Below the pieces are notes generated by a model, which saw nothing but the letters and a program-made list of their open reading frames with translations, was not told the origin of the DNA and searched no databases. DNA of 64,000 bases from Sphingomonas ginsenosidimutans (GTDB lineage Bacteria; Pseudomonadota; Alphaproteobacteria; Sphingomonadales; Sphingomonadaceae), in contig NZ_NWVD01000001.1 of the NCBI RefSeq assembly GCF_002374835.1, positions 682,001 to 746,000 on the forward strand. Direction: 5' to 3'. The position numbers were made by a program, and so were the translations under genes. Shown piece after piece: positions 58,544 through 64,000 of the stretch (positions within the stretch are counted from its first letter, which is position 1; every line of letters begins with the position of its first letter).

Positions 58544-60139
58544 TCACTCGCGGCCGGTCACCGCGACCGTGATTTCATAGGCGCCGGCCAGCGGATCGTG
58601 CTGGAGCTGCGCGCGCAGCTGGCGCGACAGCCCCTCGATCACGCGGCCGTAGCGATCGCGAAGCTCGCCGCGCAGGTGATCGGTGTCGATCAGCGCGCGC
58701 GACGACAGTCTGAGGATCGCCTTCGCCGGATCGGCCGCCGGCTTGAGCGAGAGGCGCAGCTGCATCTCGGGCGCGCAGGTCATCGCCAGTTCGACCAGTT
58801 CGGTCACCAGGAACGACACCGCGACCGCCACGTCCTGCGTCACATAGAAGGGATCGACGTCCAGCACGATGCTGATGCGGCTGCCCTCCGGCGCGGTGGC
58901 GCGGATCGACGAGGCGAGTTCGCCCAGCACCGAGCGCAGCCCGACGCCGCGATTCTCCTCCATCTCGGCATAATGATAGCGGTGCACGACCGCGAGCGCG
59001 TCGACCCGCCGCTGGATCGAGGCATAGGCACGCGTCGCCTCCGGGTTCTTCGCGCCGCGGGCGTGGAAATTGATGAGGCTGGAGATGACCTGGAGGTTGT
59101 TCTTGACGCGGTGGTGGACCTCGCGCGTCAGCTTGGTCTGCCGCACCAAGCCCTCCGCCAGCCCGGCTTCGTGGATCGCGACCGTGCGGCTGAGGGCGCG
59201 GAAGGTGTCGCCCAGTTCGCGAATCTCCTGCGCGGGCAGCGCGCTGAGCATCGCCGGATCGGGCTGATCGCCGGGGGAGTAAGCGGCGATCGAGCCGCGA
59301 AGCGCGCGGAGCGGCGCGATCAGCAGGCGATCGACCACGAACCAGCTGATCGCCGCCGCCGCCGCCCACATCAGCACCGGCAGCGCCATCGCGATCAGCA
59401 GCGGCGAGCCGATCGGCGCGCTGCGCACCTGCATTTCCAGCACCAGCCCGCCGATGCCCAGATCGTTGCGGATGCTTTCGCGCCGTTCCAGCGCGGTCTG
59501 GCGTTCGAGTCTGACCAGATCGAGCCGCGCATCGTCGAGCGTCAGTGCCGCGCCATAATCGGGGGCGAAGCCGCTCGGCTGGCTGATCTGCGCCAGGAAG
59601 TTGGCGGGGAAATAGGCGGCGGCGGTCAGCCCGTTGTCGCGCCCCGCCAGCCGCAGCATCAGCCCGCGATTGTCGACGATCCGCGCGCTGACGACGGAAG
59701 AGCTGTTCTGCCGCGCGAAGGCGGCGGCACCGGGGAACGGCTCGCCGCAGACCGGTCGGCCGCGGCGGTCGAGGATGACGAAGCCGGTGCCCTCCGCCGA
59801 TTGCTGCGCGAACACGCCCTGCGCGCGCGCGCAGCTGGGCGCGTCACCCGAATCGGCGCGCAGCGCATCGACCGCGACACGCAGCGCGGTCATGTCGCCG
59901 ACCAGCTCGATCGCGATCGCGCGGGTCGATTCGGCGGCGGCGACCCGCAGGTGCGAGCGCAATTCGGTATCGGCGATCTGGGTGACGCGCAGCGTCGCGA
60001 ACGTGGCGATCAGCGCCAGCGGCAGCAGCGCGATGCTGAGGATCAGGAACAGCTTCGCGCCGGTCGGCCAGCGGGCGAACATGTCGCCGCGCGTGGTCAC
60101 CGGTCTTTCCTGTTCGGGCATGGATGGGGCGACGGCCAT
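58544..60139 (-). CDS. HisKA_2 sensor histidine kinase of the GSR locus, PhyP/PhyK-like, degraded ATPase domain
   Basis: 531 residues. TM1 about 29-50, a periplasmic sensor, TM2 about 247-270, HAMP-like linker, then the HisKA_2 H-box EVHHRVKNNLQVISSLINFH (H343). The ATPase region is incomplete: where the family has ELVTNALKHA this protein has ELVELAMTCA, so the N-box Asn is Leu, and no DxGxG box is seen afterwards. It sits 6 nt after nepR in one operon. In Sphingomonas a kinase-like protein next to phyR, PhyP, acts as a PhyR phosphatase; the degraded ATPase fits that role. Confidence 0.85.
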   Translation of the reverse strand: MAVAPSMPEQERPVTTRGDMFARWPTGAKLFLILSIALLPLALIATFATLRVTQIADTELRSHLRVAAAESTRAIAIELVGDMTALRVAVDALRADSGDAPSCARAQGVFAQQSAEGTGFVILDRRGRPVCGEPFPGAAAFARQNSSSVVSARIVDNRGLMLRLAGRDNGLTAAAYFPANFLAQISQPSGFAPDYGAALTLDDARLDLVRLERQTALERRESIRNDLGIGGLVLEMQVRSAPIGSPLLIAMALPVLMWAAAAAISWFVVDRLLIAPLRALRGSIAAYSPGDQPDPAMLSALPAQEIRELGDTFRALSRTVAIHEAGLAEGLVRQTKLTREVHHRVKNNLQVISSLINFHARGAKNPEATRAYASIQRRVDALAVVHRYHYAEMEENRGVGLRSVLGELASSIRATAPEGSRISIVLDVDPFYVTQDVAVAVSFLVTELVELAMTCAPEMQLRLSLKPAADPAKAILRLSSRALIDTDHLRGELRDRYGRVIEGLSRQLRAQLQHDPLAGAYEITVAVTGRE

Positions 60140-60145
60140 CGGCCG

Positions 60146-60304
60146 TCAGTCGAGCTTACCGAGCAGCGAAAGCAGGTCGTCCGGCACCGCTTCCTCCACC
60201 GTCTTCTGATAGACGGAGCGAAGCGCCGATCCCATGTCCCTGTTCTTCGATTGCGCGGCAGTGCCTTTTTTGGGCTTCTCCTGCGCCTTGTTCTCCGACG
60301 TCAA
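60146..60304 (-). CDS. nepR: Anti-sigma factor NepR
   Basis: 52 residues from a TTG start at 60304, 6 nt after GGGGGGT. A basic N-terminal half (SENKAQEKPKKGTAAQSKNR) is followed by the diagnostic two-helix core GSALRSVYQKTVEEAVPDDL and LSLLGKLD. NepR holds the EcfG sigma inactive until phosphorylated PhyR displaces it. It is cotranscribed with the HisKA_2 sensor and divergent from phyR. Confidence 0.93.
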   Translation of the reverse strand: MTSENKAQEKPKKGTAAQSKNRDMGSALRSVYQKTVEEAVPDDLLSLLGKLD

Positions 60305-60403
60305 CGCTTACCCCCCAAAGCGACACTGCGGCCAGATGGCGGGCAGGTCGAGCGGAACAGATGGTACCTCTTTCCTGTAACGCAGATGCGTACTCGCCGA
60401 TGA

Positions 60404-60428
60404 AACCAAACAGCTACTCGTTAGTTCC
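60404..60428 (-). promoter_or_regulatory. EcfG-type promoter GGAAC-N16-GGTT before nepR
   Basis: Minus-strand GGAAC (60428-60424), 16-nt spacer, GGTT (60407-60404), about 100 nt upstream of the nepR TTG. It differs from the consensus -10 CGTT at one position. It would give sigma-dependent feedback on its own anti-sigma factor and sensor. Confidence 0.6.
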
Positions 60429-60555
60429 CACCGCGTGCGACGAAAATCGCCGACCGGGGGGTTGAATATGCCGCGGCCGCGTTCTGGTCCACATTCTGTA
60501 TGATGTCGCAGCGGCGCCGCGTAGCGCGTCCGCTGCCTGGGAGGGCTTACTGCAC

Positions 60556-61350
60556 ATGTCGCTCGGACAACAACTCGCGCCGCATCTTCCGTTCCTGCGC
60601 CGGTACGGCCGCGCGCTGACGGGCAGCCAGGCGCAGGGCGACCGGTACGTGCGCGCCACGCTGGAAGCGATCGTCGCGGCGCCGGGCGAATTCCCGCGCG
60701 ACGTCGATCCGCGGCTGGGGCTGTACCGTACGTTCCAGGCGATCTGGAACTCGACCAATTTCGACGAGGTCGCGGCGGACGACGTCGCCGAGGAACAGGA
60801 AGCGGTGGCGCGCGCGCGGCTGTCGCGGATGACGCCGCTGTCGCGGCAGGCGCTGCTGCTGACCGCGATGGAAGGCTTCACGCCCGAGGATGCGGCCTAT
60901 CTGATCGAGGTCGACGCCGCGGAGGTCGATGCGCTGGTCGCTGAGGCCCTGGCCGAGATCGAGAAGCAGACACGCGCGCGTGTGCTGGTGATCGAGGATG
61001 AGCCGATCATCGCGATGGACATCGAATCGATCGTCCGCGACCTGGGCCACGAAGTGACCGGCGTGGCGGTGACCCGCGACGAGGCCGTGGCGCTGGCGAT
61101 GGAGGATCGCCCGGGGCTGGTGCTGGCCGATATCCAGCTGGCCGACGACAGTTCGGGCATCGACGCGGTCAAGGATATCCTGGCCGAGTTCAACGTGCCG
61201 GTGATCTTCATCACCGCCTTCCCCGAACGGCTGCTGACCGGCGAGCGGCCGGAGCCGACGTTCCTCATCACCAAGCCGTTCCAGCGCTCGACGGTGAAGG
61301 CGGCGATCAGCCAGGCGCTGTTCTTCGACGAAAGTACGGTTCCCGCCTGA
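60556..61350 (+). CDS. phyR: PhyR, anti-anti-sigma response regulator of the general stress response
   Basis: 264 residues. Residues 1-135 are a sigma-like domain (LPFLRRYGRALTGSQAQGDR, LSRQALLLTAMEGFTPEDAA) that mimics EcfG and sequesters NepR. Residues about 141-260 are a receiver (RVLVIEDEPIIAMDIESIV) with acceptor D192 (VLADIQLADDSSGID), IFITAFPERLLTGE and ITKPFQ. These are characteristic PhyR motifs. GGGAGG precedes the ATG by 11 nt. Divergent from nepR. Confidence 0.97.
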   Translation: MSLGQQLAPHLPFLRRYGRALTGSQAQGDRYVRATLEAIVAAPGEFPRDVDPRLGLYRTFQAIWNSTNFDEVAADDVAEEQEAVARARLSRMTPLSRQALLLTAMEGFTPEDAAYLIEVDAAEVDALVAEALAEIEKQTRARVLVIEDEPIIAMDIESIVRDLGHEVTGVAVTRDEAVALAMEDRPGLVLADIQLADDSSGIDAVKDILAEFNVPVIFITAFPERLLTGERPEPTFLITKPFQRSTVKAAISQALFFDESTVPA

Positions 61351-61371
61351 CCTTCGTTCAACCGATGCGAC

Positions 61372-61396
61372 GGGTCCGTACGATCGATACGGACCC
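61372..61396. repeat. Perfect hairpin after phyR
   Basis: GGGTCCGTA-CGATCGA-TACGGACCC: a perfect 9-bp stem with a 7-nt loop that is itself palindromic. No T tract follows on the plus strand. It lies between phyR and the small membrane protein gene, so it may be a weak terminator or a stabilising 3' hairpin of the phyR mRNA. Confidence 0.6.
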
Positions 61397-61423
61397 AAAA
61401 CATTGCTCGCGGGTTATAGCCTC

Positions 61424-61561
61424 ATGGCAGACGACAACGATCGCATCCGTATGGATGCCACCGACGCGCGGGCCGGGGCGACCCCGGGGATGACGCGCTA
61501 TATCCTGGCCGCCTCGCTCGTGCTGGTGGTCGTGATCTTCGCCGCCATCCTATTGTCCTGA
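61424..61561 (+). CDS. Small single-span membrane protein in the GSR locus (45 aa)
   Basis: 45 residues. A hydrophilic Asp-rich N-terminus (MADDNDRIRMDATDARAGAT) is followed by one helix (YILAASLVLVVVIFAAILLS). It lies between phyR and ecfG, all on the plus strand. No family is recognised. The ribosome-binding site is weak. It could be a membrane-side modulator of the stress pathway or a simple stress peptide. Confidence 0.5.
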   Translation: MADDNDRIRMDATDARAGATPGMTRYILAASLVLVVVIFAAILLS

Positions 61562-61666
61562 CACGCGATGTTGACCCGCGGACTGGCCAAGCGGCCGGGC
61601 AGCCCCTATCTTGGGCCATCGGACGCCGTCGCCACTGACGGTGCGGCGCCAGAGCGACGGAGCGGC

Positions 61667-62308
61667 ATGACTGAACATCCACCCGGCGTGGACGATGCGC
61701 CGGCCGACGCGCCGGTCGAGCACGTCTCGCTTTCCGATCCCGAGTTCAAGAAGCAGCTTGCGCTCGTCATACCGCACCTTCGCGCGTTCGGCCGGTCGCT
61801 GTCCGGCAATCGCGATCTCGCGGACGACCTAGTGCAGGAAACGCTGTTGAAGGCATGGGCCGCGCGCAAGCGGTTCCAGGCCGGCACCAACATGCGCGCC
61901 TGGACCTTCATCATCCTGCGCAACCTGTTCCTCAGCCAGATGCGTCGTGCGCGCTTCAAGGGCGAGTGGGACGATCTGGTCGCGGACCGCGTGCTGGCGG
62001 CGCCGGCCAGCCAGGACAAGCATGTCGAACTCGCGGACATGCAACGCGCGCTGCTGCACCTGCCGCAGCCGCAGCGCGAGGCGCTGATCCTGGTCGGCGC
62101 GGGTGGCTTCGCCTACGAGGAAGCGGCCGAGATCTGCGGCGTGGCGGTCGGCACGATCAAGAGCCGCGTCGCGCGCGGCCGGGTCGCGTTGGAGGCGCTG
62201 ATGAGCGGCAGCGACCTGTCGTCGCGGCGCGAGCATGAGACGGACGGCACGCGCTCGACGCTCGATTCGATCATGCACGAAGTGGACGAATTGAGCCGGG
62301 AACGCTGA
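61667..62308 (+). CDS. ecfG: RNA polymerase sigma factor EcfG (ECF15 family)
   Basis: 213 residues. Sigma region 2: PHLRAFGRSLSGNRDLADDL, VQETLLKAWAARKRFQAGTN, MRAWTFIILRNLFLSQMRRA. Region 4: LPQPQREALILVGAGGFAYE, EAAEICGVAVGTIKSRVARG. These are the EcfG hallmarks. It directs transcription from GGAAC-N16/17-CGTT promoters under stress and is inhibited by NepR. ATG 61667 follows GGAG by 6 nt. It lies 316 bp beyond phyR, not in an operon with nepR. No GSR promoter was found in front of it. Confidence 0.93.
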   Translation: MTEHPPGVDDAPADAPVEHVSLSDPEFKKQLALVIPHLRAFGRSLSGNRDLADDLVQETLLKAWAARKRFQAGTNMRAWTFIILRNLFLSQMRRARFKGEWDDLVADRVLAAPASQDKHVELADMQRALLHLPQPQREALILVGAGGFAYEEAAEICGVAVGTIKSRVARGRVALEALMSGSDLSSRREHETDGTRSTLDSIMHEVDELSRER

Positions 62309-62333
62309 CGCGCACCATGCGGGTAACGGATCG

Positions 62334-62365
62334 GGCGTTGATGGTCATGCCATCGGCGCCTTTTT
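62334..62365 (+). terminator. Rho-independent terminator after ecfG
   Basis: An 11-bp stem including two G-T pairs (62334-62344 with 62350-62360) and a 5-nt loop is followed by TTTTT. Confidence 0.75.
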
Positions 62366-62374
62366 CCTGTCCGG

Positions 62375-62557
62375 TCATTTCAGATAGGACAGCTTCGCCA
62401 GCAATTGCGCCATGTCGGTGGGAAGCTCGGTCGGGACGCCTGCGTCGCGGCCGAAGGCCTTGCGCAACGGACCCGACAGATCGTCGGTCGCACGCGGCTG
62501 TTCCACGGTGTACGATCCGCCGCGTGACGATCCGGACGAGGCATGATGCGTGACCAT
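62375..62557 (-). CDS. Small NepR-like protein, convergent with ecfG
   Basis: 60 residues from ATG 62557, or 43 from GTG 62506. The C-terminal half, SGPLRKAFGRDAGVPTELPT then DMAQLLAKLSYLK, has the spacing of the NepR core (LRxxY/F, a Pro-rich turn, then a LLxKL helix) but is not a confident match. A near-consensus GSR promoter ends 8 bp before the ATG, which would make the ATG-started message almost leaderless. It may be a second anti-sigma-like protein or an unrelated stress peptide. Confidence 0.55.
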   Translation of the reverse strand: MVTHHASSGSSRGGSYTVEQPRATDDLSGPLRKAFGRDAGVPTELPTDMAQLLAKLSYLK

Positions 62558-62565
62558 GGCGTTGT

Positions 62566-62590
62566 AACGTCGGTGAAAAGATTAGGTTTC
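62566..62590 (-). promoter_or_regulatory. EcfG-type promoter GAAAC-N16-CGTT before the NepR-like gene
   Basis: Minus-strand GAAAC (62590-62586), 16-nt spacer, CGTT (62569-62566). One mismatch in the -35, exact -10 and spacing. Confidence 0.5.
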
Positions 62591-62595
62591 GTGCA

Positions 62596-64000
62596 GTGAC
62601 CCGGATCGAGGATGCGCGCGAGCGTGCCGATCGCTGGTCGCCGTTCCTGTCGGGGCTGATCGCGCGCGACCTGGGCACCGCGCAGGCGCTGGCGGACGAC
62701 GCCGACATGCCGTTGATGCGGCGGTTGCGGCTGGAGCGGCGGCGGCTGGCGCTGGAGGTGGCGCTGGGCGACCTGTCGGGTGCGCTGGATTTGACGGCGG
62801 TGACCGCGCGGCTGTCCGATTTCGCCGACGGTGCGCTGGATCGCGCGATCGCGGCGGCCATCGCCGAGCGCACGCCGGGCGAGGTGCCGCGCGGGTTCGC
62901 GGCGATCGCGCTGGGCAAGCAGGGCAGCCACGAGCTGAATTACTCGTCGGATATCGACCCGATCCTGATCTACGATCCCGCCACGCTGCCGCATCGCCCG
63001 CGTGAGGATGTGGCGGACGCGGCGGTGCGGATCGCGCGGCGGGTGCTGGAACTGCTGCAGGGGCGCGATGCCGACGGCTATGTGCTGCGCGTCGACTTGC
63101 GGCTGCGCCCGTCGCCGGAAGTGACGCCGATCGCGATCCCCGTGGATGCGGCGATCTCCTATTACGAATCGCAGGCACTGGCATGGGAACGAGCGGCGTT
63201 CATCCGCGCGCGCGCCGCGGCGGGCGACATGGCGCTGGGCCGGCGCTTCCTGGACGCGATCCGCCCGTTCGTGTGGCGCCGCAGCCTGGATTTCGGCGCG
63301 GTGGGGGAGATACTGGATATCACCCGCCGTATCCGCGACCATCATGCGCAGGGGCAGGCGTTCGGTGCCGGCTTCGACCTGAAGCGGGGTCGCGGCGGCA
63401 TCCGCGAGGTGGAGTTCTTCGCGCAGATCCACCAGCTGATCCACGGCGGGCGCGAACCGGCGCTGCGCACCTCCGCGACGCGCGATGCGCTGGCCGCGCT
63501 GGCGGCGGCCGGACGGATCGACGCGGGCGAGGCGGCGGCGCTGACCGAGGCCTATACGCTGCTGCGCACGATCGAACATCGCGTGCAGATGATCGACGAC
63601 CGGCAGACCCACGCGCTGCCCGCCGCCGGCGAGCCGCTGGACCGGGTGGCGCGGCTGCACGGACTGGCGGACGGTGCGGCGCTGCTCGAGCTGCTGGCGC
63701 CGCATGTCGAGCGGGTGGCGGCGATCTTCGACCGGCTGGCGCCGCACGGGCCGCGCGCGTTGCCGCACGATGCCGACCGGCTCGCGGAGCGGCTGGCGGA
63801 GGCGGGATTCGCCGAGACCGAGGAGCCGGTGCGCCGGATCGCGGCATGGCGCGAGGCGCGCTATCCCGCGCTGCGCAGCCCGGCGGCGCAGGCGGCGCTG
63901 GAGGCGGTGCTGCCGGGGCTGGTCGATGCGCTGGCGCTGGCGCCGGTGCCGCCGCTGGCGCTCAACCGGCTCGACCGGTTGCTGGAACGCCTGCCCAGCG
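62596..64000 (+). CDS. glnE: Bifunctional glutamine synthetase adenylyltransferase/adenylyl-removing enzyme GlnE, N-terminal part
   Basis: The first 468 codons of glnE; the rest lies beyond the window. GlnE adds or removes AMP on glutamine synthetase according to PII signalling. The first nucleotidyltransferase domain has the catalytic block LGKQGSHELNYSSDIDPILI and, later, DLKRGRGGIREVEFFAQIHQ, both highly conserved. RTIEHRVQMIDDRQTHALP follows. GTG 62596 is the first usable start; the N-terminus is somewhat shorter than in E. coli. It is divergent from the NepR-like gene. Confidence 0.95.
   Translation, partial: MTRIEDARERADRWSPFLSGLIARDLGTAQALADDADMPLMRRLRLERRRLALEVALGDLSGALDLTAVTARLSDFADGALDRAIAAAIAERTPGEVPRGFAAIALGKQGSHELNYSSDIDPILIYDPATLPHRPREDVADAAVRIARRVLELLQGRDADGYVLRVDLRLRPSPEVTPIAIPVDAAISYYESQALAWERAAFIRARAAAGDMALGRRFLDAIRPFVWRRSLDFGAVGEILDITRRIRDHHAQGQAFGAGFDLKRGRGGIREVEFFAQIHQLIHGGREPALRTSATRDALAALAAAGRIDAGEAAALTEAYTLLRTIEHRVQMIDDRQTHALPAAGEPLDRVARLHGLADGAALLELLAPHVERVAAIFDRLAPHGPRALPHDADRLAERLAEAGFAETEEPVRRIAAWREARYPALRSPAAQAALEAVLPGLVDALALAPVPPLALNRLDRLLERLPS

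Noticed and set aside
60355..60385. Plus-strand GGAAC upstream of phyR as a GSR promoter
   Set aside because: No CGTT-like -10 at 16-17 nt; the site reads CTGT there.
1..64000. tRNA, rRNA, prophage, insertion sequence, integrase and plasmid functions
   Set aside because: Gaps are short and none showed a cloverleaf, CCA end, transposase, terminal repeats or phage gene. Gene content is chromosomal housekeeping and signalling.

Overview
This window is high-GC chromosomal DNA that reads as a sphingomonad (Alphaproteobacteria, Sphingomonadales, probably Sphingomonas or a close relative). The grounds are a complete PhyR/NepR/EcfG general stress response (GSR) locus, an F1-ATPase zeta inhibitor (DUF1476), paired DUF465 genes, DUF1465, a Caulobacter/Xanthomonas-type TonB receptor and the scpAB-tatABC order. 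I saw no phage, insertion sequence, CRISPR array, tRNA or rRNA. Coding density is high, with many 1-8 nt overlaps and GTG/TTG starts.

Layout. 1-2.3 kb: TonB-dependent receptor (cut by the window edge) and an MFS transporter. 2.4-6.7 kb: leuC, a 35-codon peptide, leuD, a quinone oxidoreductase, then DUF1476-bolA-grxD ending in a terminator. 6.9-10.7 kb: a BlaI/BlaR1-type repressor and membrane peptidase behind a two-copy dyad operator, a metallo-beta-lactamase-fold hydrolase and a DUF4230 protein. 10.7-14.5 kb: a membrane protein, nadA, a SatD-like/membrane-protein cassette and ppk2. 14.5-28.5 kb: prolyl oligopeptidase, glutathionyl-hydroquinone reductase, thiolase, prepilin peptidase, aldehyde dehydrogenase, DUF465/DUF1465 genes, nitronate monooxygenase, gamma-carbonic anhydrase, an LplT-like permease, pgsA and moaDE.

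28.5-34.7 kb is a signalling block: a chemoreceptor, an Hpt protein, a LuxR-type regulator, a hybrid kinase interrupted by one in-frame amber codon, and a single-domain receiver. 34.6-43 kb is a five-gene minus-strand operon for secreted DUF11-type proteins, including a 1675-residue protein that ends in a predicted outer-membrane barrel. 43-48.1 kb holds a CocE/NonD hydrolase, a FrnE-like thioredoxin-fold protein, an alpha/beta hydrolase, a MarR regulator and an ROK sugar kinase. 48.1-52.6 kb holds a GAF protein, a REC-GGDEF-EAL protein and a histidine kinase whose ATPase domain contains a hexanucleotide-repeat Ala-Gly tract. 52.6-58.1 kb: shikimate dehydrogenase-like protein, dinB, queH, scpAB and tatABC.

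58.1-62.6 kb is the GSR locus: entericidin, a candidate sRNA, a HisKA_2 sensor with a degraded ATPase domain (PhyP-like), nepR, phyR, a small membrane protein, ecfG and a second small NepR-like gene. The sRNA is the most interesting unannotated element. It has an exact GGAAC-N16-CGTT EcfG-type promoter, two stem-loops that present C-rich loops, and a terminator. Related promoter matches precede nepR (GGAAC-N16-GGTT) and the NepR-like gene (GAAAC-N16-CGTT), suggesting that the sigma factor feeds back on its own regulators. The window ends inside glnE.
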